From an uncultured Collinsella sp. (GTDB lineage Bacteria; Actinomycetota; Coriobacteriia; Coriobacteriales; Coriobacteriaceae): a DNA stretch of 21,027 nt. Positions 13,009-20,839 of this stretch are shown here, piece by piece (position 1 is the first letter of the stretch; every line of letters starts with the position of its first letter). A model generated the notes under the pieces. That model made no database searches. It had not been told where the DNA came from and saw only the letters and a list, made by a program, of their open reading frames with translations. Location: contig CATVTM010000039.1 of NCBI GenBank assembly GCA_958346935.1, positions 1 through 21,027 on the forward strand, given 5' to 3'. Both the position numbers and the translations under genes were made by a program.

Positions 13009-14535
13009 TTAGTCTGCTCGATAGTGCGATCCGAGACTTTCGGTTCGCTTACGCATGGCTTTGATCATTTCCTGTGCTAGTTGAATCTGCGATTGCAGGC
13101 GGGCGAGGGCTGCGACTTCGCTGTCCTGGGCTTTCTGTGTGCTCAAGGTCGTTGCCTCCGTCTTCAAGCCCTCAAGCTCGTGTAGTGCCTCGGATAGGCC
13201 TGTTTCGGTCCTGTTGATCATGCAATAGGTGCTCATCGTGTGCCTTAGGCTGTGTGTCAGGCGTTCGGCATCTGTTGCGGCTATGCCGTACTGGGGGAGG
13301 GCGATATCCGCCTTCAGGGCTGTCTCGGGCTCTTTCTGTGCTGCTTGGGCTGCCGATGCGCCCGCGATGCGCCCGAACACGATGCCGTTGGCGCTTGACA
13401 AGCCACCAATGCGGTCGGCGCCGTGCATGCCGCCTGTCGCCTCACCGCAAGCGTAGAGGCCCTCAACGCCCGTTTGCGCGGTCTTATCGATCTTGATGCC
13501 GCCGTTAGCGGCGTGGGCATACATCGCAACGCGCATCTCGTCAGTCGGGGCGATGCCGTGCTCGTCTTGCAGCCAGGTGGCAAAGGTCTGCACAAACTCT
13601 GGGACATCCTCGCGGGGAAAGTCGTAGTGGAGTGCCAGGCCTTCGACACCTGCCTGATCGATGACGAGATCGATAGCGCGGGAGGCCAAGCGTGACGTGA
13701 AGGGACCATATCCAGAGCGCTGCTCGAGCAGGTCGTCCAGCTTGTCGTCGGCAATATCTACCGGCTGGTCTACATGTACGTAGCGCCAGGTTTTCTCGTT
13801 GAAGACCAGGTTGCGCTTGGGCTCGATGAAGCCGGGCATCATCTGCATGAACTCTATATTAGTAAGTGTTGCGCCGTGCGCCAGCGCGATGGCCTGCGAG
13901 GAGCTGAGCACATCAGCCGACGTAAGGCTGCGCTCGAACAGGCCGCCTGTGCCACCGGTTGCGATGATCGTGGCCTTGGCAGCAAAGGGCACGATTCGAT
14001 TTTCGGTGAGGTCGTAGAGCATGGTTCCGGTTATTCTGCCGTTCGTGTCCTCAACAAGGTCGATAAGCTCATGGCGGGGGAGCAGGCGAATGCCGAGCGA
14101 CTCGATCCGGGTCGTCAGAGCGTCCTCAAGGGGCTTGCGGGTGAGGCCGCGCCACATGCGCGTCTTGTGGTCAAAGCAGGGGATAAATTGCTTTTGCTGA
14201 GCGCTTTCAGCGCTTTGCGGACGCTGGAGCTCAACACCCAGGTCTTGCTCAAGCCATTCAATTGCCTGGGGAATGCTGTGGACGAACGTCTGGACGAGCT
14301 CGGGGTCGGCGACACCGCCGCCGACGGTCTGGATGGTGTCGATGAGGTCTTGTTCGTCGTCTTCGTTAACGGGTCCGATAAGCCCCAGGCCCCAGGTTCC
14401 GGGGAAGAAGCTCGATCCACTCATAGTCTTGCCGGCGCTTGCCACAGTGACGGTTGCACCCGTGCGTGCCGCTTCGATGGCGGCGCAAAGGCCCGCAATG
14501 CCAGATCCAATTACCAGTACATCAGTCGATTCCAT
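13009..14535 (-). CDS. FAD-dependent oxidoreductase, fumarate reductase/L-aspartate oxidase family
   Basis: A 508-residue flavoprotein. The N-terminus has the FAD-binding GSGIAG motif at residues 10-15 after VLVIGS, and ATIIATGGTGGLFERS in the middle. The C-terminal FAD block reads GVEGLYACGEATGGMHGADRIGG followed by SSANGIVFGRIAG. Length and layout fit NadB or a free-standing FrdA-like reductase. The usual EFxQFHPT substrate-site motif is EFMQMMPG (228-235), with Met233 where a catalytic His is expected; the later AHAANGGI region keeps a His. That makes ordinary aspartate oxidase activity doubtful. No nadA or nadC and no signal peptide are present. ATG 14535 was chosen for its AAGGA site and for homology starting at MESTDVLVIG. 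It is a single-gene unit. Confidence 0.85.
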   Translation of the reverse strand: MESTDVLVIGSGIAGLCAAIEAARTGATVTVASAGKTMSGSSFFPGTWGLGLIGPVNEDDEQDLIDTIQTVGGGVADPELVQTFVHSIPQAIEWLEQDLGVELQRPQSAESAQQKQFIPCFDHKTRMWRGLTRKPLEDALTTRIESLGIRLLPRHELIDLVEDTNGRITGTMLYDLTENRIVPFAAKATIIATGGTGGLFERSLTSADVLSSSQAIALAHGATLTNIEFMQMMPGFIEPKRNLVFNEKTWRYVHVDQPVDIADDKLDDLLEQRSGYGPFTSRLASRAIDLVIDQAGVEGLALHYDFPREDVPEFVQTFATWLQDEHGIAPTDEMRVAMYAHAANGGIKIDKTAQTGVEGLYACGEATGGMHGADRIGGLSSANGIVFGRIAGASAAQAAQKEPETALKADIALPQYGIAATDAERLTHSLRHTMSTYCMINRTETGLSEALHELEGLKTEATTLSTQKAQDSEVAALARLQSQIQLAQEMIKAMRKRTESLGSHYRAD

Positions 14536-14723
14536 CGGATTCCTTTCTCGTTCGGCGCATTGTCGCACGGGTGATCGGCAATGGGGCCGCAAAGACTCGG
14601 CAAATCGGTAAAGGGCAAATATGGCAGGTGGGCGTCATGGACGTTCTGTCGCTTTGTCTCATCACATCTCGTATTTCGCCCCAACTGATATATTGGCATT
14701 AGCTACCCTGCGACAGCGCAAAC

Positions 14724-14756
14724 AAAAAGAGCCGCTACCTCGAAAGGTAGCGGCTC
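14724..14756 (-). terminator. Intrinsic terminator of the NifU-like/GGGtGRT operon
   Basis: A perfect 12-bp stem (14729-14740 with 14745-14756) with a four-base loop. On the minus strand it is followed by five T residues (14724-14728). It lies 35 bases past the stop of the GGGtGRT gene. Confidence 0.92.
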
Positions 14757-14791
14757 CAAAGCTCAACTATTTGAGCATCGCGCGGGCGCGA

Positions 14792-15796
14792 TTAGGCCTT
14801 GAGGGCCTCCTCGACGGCGACAGCGCAGGCGACGGTGGCACCGACCATGGGGTTGTTGCCCATGCCGATGAGACCCATCATGTCAACGTGCGCAGGCACG
14901 GAGGAAGAACCGGCGAACTGGGCGTCGGAGTGCATACGGCCCATGGTGTCGGTCATGCCGTAAGAGGCAGGGCCGGCGCCCATGTTGTCCGGGTGCAGGG
15001 TACGGCCAGTGCCGCCACCAGAAGCGACGGAGAAGTACTTCTTGCCAGCCTCGATGCGCTCCTTCTTGTAGGTGCCAGCGACGGGGTGCTGGAAGCGCGT
15101 GGGGTTGGTGGAGTTACCGGTGATCGAGATGTCGACGTTCTCGTGCCACATGATGGCAACGCCCTCGCGGACGTCGTCGGAGCCGTAGCAGTTAACGGCA
15201 GCGCGGGGACCATCGGAGTAGGGGATGGTCTCGACGACCTTGAGTTCGCCCGTGTAGTAGTCGAACTGGGTCTTCACATAGGTGAAGCCGTTGATGCGGG
15301 CGATGATCTGGGCGGCGTCCTTGCCCAGACCATTGAGGATAACGCGCAGCGGCTTCTTGCGAGCCTTGTTGGCGTTCAGAGCCAGGCCGATAGCGCCCTC
15401 AGCGGCAGCGAAGGACTCGTGACCGGCCAGGAAGGCGAAGCACTCGGTGTCGTCGGAGAGCAGCATAGCGCCCAGGTTGCCGTGGCCCAGACCGACCTTG
15501 CGGTCCTCGGCGACGGAGCCGGGAACGGTGAAGGCCTGGATGCCCTCGCCGATGATGGCGGCAGCCTCAGAAGCGGTCTTGGCGCCACGCTTGACAGCGA
15601 GAGCGCAACCGAGGGTGTAGGCCCACTCGGCGTTCTGGAAGGCGATGGACTGGGTGTTGTTGACGATCTCACGCGGGTTGAAGCCCTTGTCGGTGCAGAT
15701 CTGCAGAGCTTCCTCGAGGGAGGCGATGCCGTTGTCGGCGAGGCACTTGTTGATCTTGTCAGCGCGGCGCTCGTAACCTTCGAACGTAACAGTCAT
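14792..15796 (-). CDS. GGGtGRT-family protein of unknown function
   Basis: A 334-residue protein carrying the family signature GGGTGRT at 260-266 (YFSVASGGGTGRTLHPDN). Other conserved-looking blocks are GLGHGNLGAMLLSDDTECF, FLAGHESFAAAEGAIGLA, MWHENVDISITGNSTNPTRF and a Gly/Met-rich end (DMMGLIGMGNNPMVGATVA). No membrane segment or signal peptide is seen. The Gly-rich signature suggests a phosphate or nucleotide contact, and several Cys and His residues could bind metal; both are inference. It starts 18 bases after the NifU-like gene with a GGGAGGG site in the gap and shares its terminator, so the two are co-transcribed. The family is recognised, mostly in anaerobes, next to a NifU-like scaffold, but I know of no assigned biochemical role. 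Confidence 0.88.
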   Translation of the reverse strand: MTVTFEGYERRADKINKCLADNGIASLEEALQICTDKGFNPREIVNNTQSIAFQNAEWAYTLGCALAVKRGAKTASEAAAIIGEGIQAFTVPGSVAEDRKVGLGHGNLGAMLLSDDTECFAFLAGHESFAAAEGAIGLALNANKARKKPLRVILNGLGKDAAQIIARINGFTYVKTQFDYYTGELKVVETIPYSDGPRAAVNCYGSDDVREGVAIMWHENVDISITGNSTNPTRFQHPVAGTYKKERIEAGKKYFSVASGGGTGRTLHPDNMGAGPASYGMTDTMGRMHSDAQFAGSSSVPAHVDMMGLIGMGNNPMVGATVACAVAVEEALKA

Positions 15797-15814
15797 AGTT
15801 ATTTCCCTCCCTTT

Positions 15815-16549
15815 CTACTCGTGAACCGGGAACACGCTGGCGACGGAGTGAGTCTCCTCGTCGGTGCGCGGGTCGATGTACTTGGCAGCGTTCTCCCACT
15901 GGCCATAGTGGCCCATAGCGTCAGCGATGGCCTCCTCGGGGGTCTTGCCGGCCTTGACGGCGTCGGTGAACTTGCCGAGGTTCAGGAACTCGAATGCGAT
16001 GATCTCGTTCTTGTCGTTGAGAGCCATGCGGGTGACGTAGCCCTGAGCGAGCTCGAGGTAACGAGCGCCCTTGGCCTTGGTGCCGAACATGGTGCCGACC
16101 TGAGAGCGAAGGCCCTTGCCGAGGTCGTCGAGGGAGGCGCCCACGGGCAGGCCGCCCTCGGAGAACGCGGTCTGGCTGCGGCCGTAAACGATCTGCAGGA
16201 AGATCTCGCGCATAGCAACGTTGATGGCGTCGCAGACGAGGTCGGTGTTGAGGGCCTCGAGGATGGTCTTGCCGGGAAGGATCTCGGAAGCCATGGCGGC
16301 AGAGTGGGTCATGCCCGAGCAGCCGATGGTCTCAACGAGGGCCTCCTCGATGATGCCGTCCTTGACGTTCAGCGTGAGCTTGCAGGCGCCCTGCTGAGGT
16401 GCGCACCAACCCACACCGTGCGTAAGACCGGAGATGTCGGAAATCTCCTTAGCCTGGACCCACTTGCCCTCCTCGGGGATGGGTGCGGGGCCGTGGTATG
16501 CACCCTTGGCAACGGGGCACATGTTCTCCACTTCCTGTGAGTACTGCAT
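15815..16549 (-). CDS. NifU-like iron-sulfur cluster scaffold-type protein
   Basis: A 244-residue protein with a region related to the NifU N-terminal scaffold domain. QGACKLTLNVKDGIIEEALVETIGCSGM corresponds to the strand-rich GDxxxLxLxV...GC part of NifU. Cys56, Cys77 and Cys106 (in DLVCDAIN) have spacing like the three cluster-binding Cys of NifU, and Cys11 and Cys49 are additional. It differs from the SufU in this window by an N-terminal extension of about 45 residues and a C-terminal half of about 120 residues with no domain I recognise (YLELAQGYVTRMALNDKNEI). ATG 16549 is preceded by GAGGAG; an upstream open extension of 28 codons is unsupported. It is the first gene of an operon with the GGGtGRT protein, which suggests it serves that partner specifically. 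Confidence 0.85.
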   Translation of the reverse strand: MQYSQEVENMCPVAKGAYHGPAPIPEEGKWVQAKEISDISGLTHGVGWCAPQQGACKLTLNVKDGIIEEALVETIGCSGMTHSAAMASEILPGKTILEALNTDLVCDAINVAMREIFLQIVYGRSQTAFSEGGLPVGASLDDLGKGLRSQVGTMFGTKAKGARYLELAQGYVTRMALNDKNEIIAFEFLNLGKFTDAVKAGKTPEEAIADAMGHYGQWENAAKYIDPRTDEETHSVASVFPVHE

Positions 16550-16952
16550 GCCTCTCCTCTCTATCGTGTTGGCGTCCCGTCTGGGGGTCGTGGCTGGCGA
16601 TTGCCGGGCGACCCTTCGAAAGGGACATGACATGCAGCCCCTATAATACCGCGAAATGCACGGAATATTCGGCGAACGGCTCAGTTTTCGTAGCGAGAAG
16701 TCCGGAAGTTTTAATTGAAACGGTTTAACTATATGTTCTGTGGTCGCGAACTTCCGTAGAGGGGGTTCGTCTTGGGCAAGCTTTTGGTCAGCTCTTGTAT
16801 GCGTTGCGGGGTCTGACCTGTTGCAACTGTGCCGTTCGCCGCCCGTTTACTGCCTTTGGCCGCGCGAGTGTATTGTTTTGCGTGAATGTTTTGATGGCAC
16901 GCTTCAATCGTGCTGTATTGGATGGCAAGCAGATCCCGGCGAAGGGAGCGCC
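16550..16952. promoter_or_regulatory. Divergent intergenic region with candidate promoter of the NifU-like operon
   Basis: No gene is visible in these 403 bases. On the minus strand TATTAT (16643-16648) is a good -10 for the NifU-like operon but lacks a clear -35; the leader would be about 87 bases. Toward the RAYT gene no strong promoter is apparent. The frame continuing RAYT upstream to 16740 is compositionally unlike a protein and lacks a ribosome site. A weak inverted repeat GGTCAG/CTGACC lies at about 16787-16818. Confidence 0.45.
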
Positions 16953-17735
16953 ATGCAGCGCGTTTGGAGAACGGTTACCGGCTTTTACCATGTCTGTGCT
17001 CGCGGTGTGGGCAAGCAGCTCATCTTTGGGGGCGATGAAGACCGGTGGGAGTTTTTGGAGCTGATGCGCGAGTGCTGCCGCGAGGCGGGCGTGACGGTTA
17101 TCGCCTGGTGCCTTATGGGCAATCACGTGCATCTGGTGCTTGCAGATTACGAGGACGCGATGAGCGCGGCGATGCACCGGCTGCTTTTGACGTACGCGCG
17201 GCGGTTCAATAAACGCACGGGGCGCACGGGCCATCTGTTCCAGAACCGTTTTGACCGGCGCTCGCTCGATACCGACCGTTATCTAATGGCTGCCATTCGC
17301 TATGTTCACGCTAATCCGCAGGAGGCGGGTATCGCCCTGATCGAGCGCTATCCGTGGAGCAGCTTTGCCGAGTATCTGCGAGCGTATGACAACGATGCGA
17401 CGAGGGGATTTTCGGACCCTTCTTGTGTGCTTGAGCTCTTTGAGTCTGCCAAGGGGTTTCTGGATTATTCTCTGTCGATGCCCGATGGTTCCGATCCGGT
17501 GATTCACGATATGGATGAGACGGAGTGGGAGCGGCGTGCGTTTGCCGACAAGATGGCGAAGCGCCTGGGCGTTCCGCTCAATGAGCTCAAGACCGTAGCA
17601 CCCGCGCGGCGAGACGGAATCATTTTCGCCCTGCACGATGGCGGCTACACGGTGCGCGAGATTGAACGGTATACGGGAATCAGCAAGAGCACCGTCTCTC
17701 GTATCGTGCGCGCTTATGCGCGGGTGAAGGCTTAG
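16953..17735 (+). CDS. REP-associated tyrosine transposase (RAYT, HUH/Y1 family) with C-terminal HTH
   Basis: A 260-residue Y1 transposase-domain protein. The first 120 residues hold the HUH nuclease: GFYHVCARGVGKQLIF, metal ligands His58 and His60 in GNHVHLVL, and catalytic Tyr117 in AIRYVHANP, close to the position of the Tyr in E. coli TnpA-REP. HLFQNRFDRR lies between them. The C-terminal part (about 190-260) ends in a helix-turn-helix, GGYTVREIERYTGISKSTVSRIVRAYA, not found in the short RAYTs. ATG 16953 is preceded by AAGGGAG. RAYTs are single-copy, nick single-stranded hairpins and are thought to spread REP sequences; two matching candidate repeats are at 927 and 1635. No inverted-repeat ends like those of a classical insertion sequence are seen around it. 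Confidence 0.92.
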   Translation: MQRVWRTVTGFYHVCARGVGKQLIFGGDEDRWEFLELMRECCREAGVTVIAWCLMGNHVHLVLADYEDAMSAAMHRLLLTYARRFNKRTGRTGHLFQNRFDRRSLDTDRYLMAAIRYVHANPQEAGIALIERYPWSSFAEYLRAYDNDATRGFSDPSCVLELFESAKGFLDYSLSMPDGSDPVIHDMDETEWERRAFADKMAKRLGVPLNELKTVAPARRDGIIFALHDGGYTVREIERYTGISKSTVSRIVRAYARVKA

Positions 17736-17753
17736 GCTGAGGGCTCGGAATAG

Positions 17754-17790
17754 AAAATGGCCGAACCACTCTTGTCAAGCGATTCGGCCA
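17754..17790 (-). terminator. Probable terminator of the suf operon
   Basis: TGGCCGAA (17758-17765) pairs with TTCGGCCA (17783-17790) around a 17-base loop. On the minus strand a TTTT run follows (17754-17757). It lies about 30 bases beyond the sufU stop and faces the end of the RAYT gene. Confidence 0.7.
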
Positions 17791-17808
17791 ACAAAATTCT
17801 TAAGATTT

Positions 17809-17837
17809 GGGACAAATACTACTGATTATTTTGTCCC
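17809..17837. repeat. Inverted repeat across the sufU stop codon
   Basis: GGGACAAA (17809-17816) and TTTGTCCC (17830-17837) form an 8-bp stem with a 13-base loop that includes the sufU stop. It may stabilise the mRNA end. It is also about 75 bases from the RAYT gene and shares GGGAC with the REP-like repeats, which may be chance. Confidence 0.45.
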
Positions 17838-18253
17838 GTGAGCATGCCGTCGAGGGTGCGCCAGGCGAGCTCGGCGCATTTGACGCGGGCGGGCATGTGC
17901 GAGATGTCCTGGAGCTGGGCGGCCTCGTCCAGGTCTTCCAAGTCCTCCTCGGAGAGCTGCTCGCCGCGGATCATGGCGAGGAAGAGTTCGGCCAGACGGC
18001 GTGCCTCCTCGACCGTCTCGCCGGTGATGAGGTCGGCCATGATGTCGGCGCTGGCCTGACTGATGGCGCAGCCGTGGCCGGTAAAGGAGGCCTCTTCGAT
18101 CACGCCGTTCTCGACGCGCAACTGCAAGGTGAGCTCGTCGCCGCAGCTGGGGTTGATGCCGTCGTGCTCGTGCGTGGGAGCGTCCATCTCGTACTTGTAG
18201 TCGGGGTGCGAGTTGTGCTCCATAAACGTGGTGGAGGTGTACAGATTACCCAT
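17819..18253 (-). CDS. sufU: SufU, sulfur-transfer partner of SufS
   Basis: A 144-residue zinc-dependent sulfurtransferase that takes persulfide sulfur from SufS and passes it to the SufBCD scaffold. The ligand residues are Cys37 and Asp39 in NPSCGDELTLQL, Cys62 in GHGCAISQASADIM, and Cys126 in RVKCAELAWRTL, which is the set seen in Gram-positive SufU. Length is normal. The chosen ATG at 18253 overlaps the last eight bases of sufS (ATGGGTAA), indicating translational coupling; a longer frame upstream runs inside sufS and is not real. It is the last gene of the suf operon. Confidence 0.94.
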   Translation of the reverse strand: MGNLYTSTTFMEHNSHPDYKYEMDAPTHEHDGINPSCGDELTLQLRVENGVIEEASFTGHGCAISQASADIMADLITGETVEEARRLAELFLAMIRGEQLSEEDLEDLDEAAQLQDISHMPARVKCAELAWRTLDGMLTGQNNQ

Positions 18254-19571
18254 TGAACGTGCTCCAAACGTGATGCAGGCCGGCGATGAACTTGTCGATA
18301 TCGGCCTTGTCGTTGTAGAAGGCGACGCTGGCGCGGCAGCAGGCAAGATTCTCGACGCCCAGCCAGGTGAGCAGCGGCTGTGCGCAATGGTGGCCGGCGC
18401 GGATGCACACGCCGTCCATGTCCATGATGCTCGCGACGTCGTGCGGGTGGATGCCCTTGACGTTGAAGCTCACGACGCCATGGTGGTTGTCCCAGTAGAT
18501 GGAGCCGATGAGCTGGACAAAGTCGAGCTGCATGAGTTCGCCCATCAGGTAGTGGACGAGCGCCTGCTCGCGGGCCTGAATGTTCTCGTAGCCTACGGTG
18601 TTGACCAGGTAATCGAGAGCCGCACCCGTGGCGAAGATGCCGGCGGCGTCCTGCGTACCGGCCTCGAACTTCTCGGGGACGGGCGCCCAGACGGCGTCCT
18701 GCTCGGTGACCGAATCGATCATCTCGCCGCCGGTGAGCATGGGCGGCATGGCGTTGAGCAGGTCCATCTTTCCCCACAGCACGCCGATGCCCATGGGGCC
18801 CATGGCCTTGTGCGCGCTAAAGGCAAAGAAGTCGGCGCCCAGGTCGGCCACGTCGACCGGCATATGCGGCAGCGATTGTGCGCCGTCGACGACCAGATAG
18901 CCGCCGTACTTGTGCACGAGCTTGCCGAGGTTCTTGACCGGGTTCTCGACGCCCAGCACGTTGGAGACCTGACCCACGGCCAGAATCTTGGTCTTGGGAC
19001 CCACCTTGGCAAGAACTTCCTCGGTGGTGAGCTGGCCGGTCTTGGTGGGGTAGAGGTAGACGAGCTTGGCGCCGGTCTCGCGGCAGACCTGCTGCCACGG
19101 GATCAGGTTGGAGTGGTGCTCCATGATGGTGATGACGACCTCGTCGCCGGGCTCGAGCACCGTGGGCGCAAAACTCTTGGCGACCAGGTTGAGCGACTCG
19201 CTCGTGTTGCGGGTGAAGACGACCTCGTTGGCCTGGGAGGCGCCGATGAGGTCGGCGATCTGCTGACGGACCTTGGCGATCGCGTCTGTGGCCTCGACGG
19301 ACAGGGAGTACAGGCCGCGCAGCGGGTTGGCGTTCATGCGCTGGTAGAAGTCGCGCTCGGCGTCGAGCACGCAGGCAGGGCGCTGTGCGGTGGCGGCGCT
19401 ATCGAGGAAGGCGATCTCGGGGTGCTGCTGAAACAGCGGGAACTGGCCCTTGTAGGGGTTGGTCTCGATGTCCACGGTGGGCCAGCCGCGCGAAGCCTCG
19501 TCGCTGGCGTCGAGCTCCATGGGCTCGGGGGCGGTGCAGGTATCGCATTTAACGTGCTCGGTGTCGATCAT
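18246..19571 (-). CDS. sufS: SufS, group II cysteine desulfurase
   Basis: PLP enzyme that removes sulfur from L-cysteine as a persulfide for iron-sulfur cluster assembly. Of 441 residues, about 42 form an N-terminal extension with a CxxC pair (VKCDTC) before the usual opening FPLFQQHPEIAFLDSAATAQRP. Family motifs include EHHSNLIPW, the PLP contact VDGAQSLPHMPVDV, PLP Lys255 in FSAHKAMGP (FSGHKxxGP is usual) and the persulfide Cys396 in RAGHHCAQPLL. Its ATG overlaps the sufD stop by four bases (ATGA). The neighbouring sufU identifies this as the Gram-positive SufS-SufU type. The role of the N-terminal CxxC tail is unknown. Confidence 0.95.
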   Translation of the reverse strand: MIDTEHVKCDTCTAPEPMELDASDEASRGWPTVDIETNPYKGQFPLFQQHPEIAFLDSAATAQRPACVLDAERDFYQRMNANPLRGLYSLSVEATDAIAKVRQQIADLIGASQANEVVFTRNTSESLNLVAKSFAPTVLEPGDEVVITIMEHHSNLIPWQQVCRETGAKLVYLYPTKTGQLTTEEVLAKVGPKTKILAVGQVSNVLGVENPVKNLGKLVHKYGGYLVVDGAQSLPHMPVDVADLGADFFAFSAHKAMGPMGIGVLWGKMDLLNAMPPMLTGGEMIDSVTEQDAVWAPVPEKFEAGTQDAAGIFATGAALDYLVNTVGYENIQAREQALVHYLMGELMQLDFVQLIGSIYWDNHHGVVSFNVKGIHPHDVASIMDMDGVCIRAGHHCAQPLLTWLGVENLACCRASVAFYNDKADIDKFIAGLHHVWSTFNG

Positions 19572-20839
19572 GCGAGCTCCTCTTCAAAGTTATCGATCAG
19601 GTTGTTGCCCAGGCGGACGACGGCGGCGCGGGTGCGCTCGTCGGCGGCGGAAAGCGCGGCGTCCTCCAGCTTGGCGCGGATGAACAGGTCCTCGGCGGCG
19701 TTTTGGTCAAGGCCGCGGCAGGCGAGGTAGAACAGCTGCTCGTCGCGGACGTGGCCGATCGTGGCGCCGTGGTTGCCGGCGACGTCGTCCTCGTCGCAGA
19801 GGATGACGGGGACGGTTTTGTTGTCTACGCCCTTGTTGGCGAGCAGCACGGTCTCGCGCTCGGTACCGGTTGCGCCCTTGCAGCCGTGCACGAGGTCGAT
19901 GGTTCCGCGGTAGACTTTCTTGGACGTGCCGGTCAGCACGCCGTTGGCGTCGATCTCGCACTCGGTCTTGCGGCCGCGGTGGCGCAGCTCGTAGTTAAAG
20001 TCGCGCACCTGCTCGCGAGCGCCCAGGTAATCGGTGTCGATAGTGACCTTGGCGGTGTCGCCCAGCAGGTCGCCGGCAAGGCCGGTGGCGCTGGCGCCGG
20101 CACCCAAGACGGTGTGCTGCACGTTGACGCGAGCGCCCTCGTCCAAAAACAGACCGGTGTCGTCGAGTGCGATCCAGCTATCGTCGAGCGTCTGCGTGCA
20201 GGTCACATTGACGGTGGCGTACTCGTGGGCGCACACGCGCAGTACGGAGCCCACGACGCCCTCGCCGGTAACGGGGGAGTCCAGGGCGATGTTCAGGTCG
20301 AGTGTTGCCTGCGGGCGGGCGACGACGTCGATGGCGGCAATCGCAGCCGCTGCGTCTACGCCGCTCACGCGAATGGTAGCCGTGGCGTGCTTATATGCGG
20401 GCACATCGATGACGATGCGCTTAGTGGCGTGGTCGGCCAGGTAGGCGTAGGCGGCCTCGCCCATGCCGGTCTCGAAGGCCTCGGCGGGGGAGAGCTCCTC
20501 CTCGAGCTTGATGGCTCCGGCCTGGTAGACGGAGGTTGCGGGCACGTCGAGCTCGGGCTCGGGCGTGATGCGCGCGCGATCAGCGGCGTCACCGGGGGCG
20601 GAGGCGCGGCGCTCGGGGAAGCGTTCGGCCATGGCATCCATAGCGTTATTGAACGCGTCGTCCGCGCCGAGGAACTGCTTGTCCAGGCCCTCGACCTCCA
20701 CGGCCTCGGCAGGAGCGGCGGCAAGCTCGTCGGAAAGCTCGAGCTTGGTCTGATTCATTTTCAACCAGCTCCAGGTTGCTGCGGGCATCGCGTTGACCTG
20801 CTCGAGCGTGGTAGCAGCGGCGTTGGTTTCCTGTTTCAT
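19568..20839 (-). CDS. sufD: SufD, iron-sulfur scaffold complex subunit
   Basis: A 423-residue SufB/SufD-family protein that joins SufB and SufC in the cluster-building complex. The N-terminal 130 residues are weakly conserved. The beta-helix core follows, then typical C-terminal blocks: FNYELRHRGRKTECEIDANG, SKKVYRGTIDLVHGCKGATG and ILCDEDDVAGNHGATIGHVR with the conserved His of the SufB-SufD interface, then LFYLACRGLDQNAAEDLFI. The SufB homologue lies just upstream (the frames share one base), which makes this the SufD copy. Its stop overlaps sufS by four bases. The ATG at 20839 follows AAGGAGCG inside the end of sufB. Confidence 0.93.
   Translation of the reverse strand: MKQETNAAATTLEQVNAMPAATWSWLKMNQTKLELSDELAAAPAEAVEVEGLDKQFLGADDAFNNAMDAMAERFPERRASAPGDAADRARITPEPELDVPATSVYQAGAIKLEEELSPAEAFETGMGEAAYAYLADHATKRIVIDVPAYKHATATIRVSGVDAAAAIAAIDVVARPQATLDLNIALDSPVTGEGVVGSVLRVCAHEYATVNVTCTQTLDDSWIALDDTGLFLDEGARVNVQHTVLGAGASATGLAGDLLGDTAKVTIDTDYLGAREQVRDFNYELRHRGRKTECEIDANGVLTGTSKKVYRGTIDLVHGCKGATGTERETVLLANKGVDNKTVPVILCDEDDVAGNHGATIGHVRDEQLFYLACRGLDQNAAEDLFIRAKLEDAALSAADERTRAAVVRLGNNLIDNFEEELA

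Noticed and set aside
14621..16540. 639-codon plus-strand frame over the NifU-like/GGGtGRT operon
   Set aside because: Antisense shadow of two recognisable genes with good ribosome sites; the frame crosses a strong terminator hairpin and has no family similarity.
16740..16952. Upstream extension of the RAYT coding frame by 71 codons
   Set aside because: The extension is Cys/Trp-rich with no homology, while ATG 16953 has an AAGGGAG site and starts the conserved domain.
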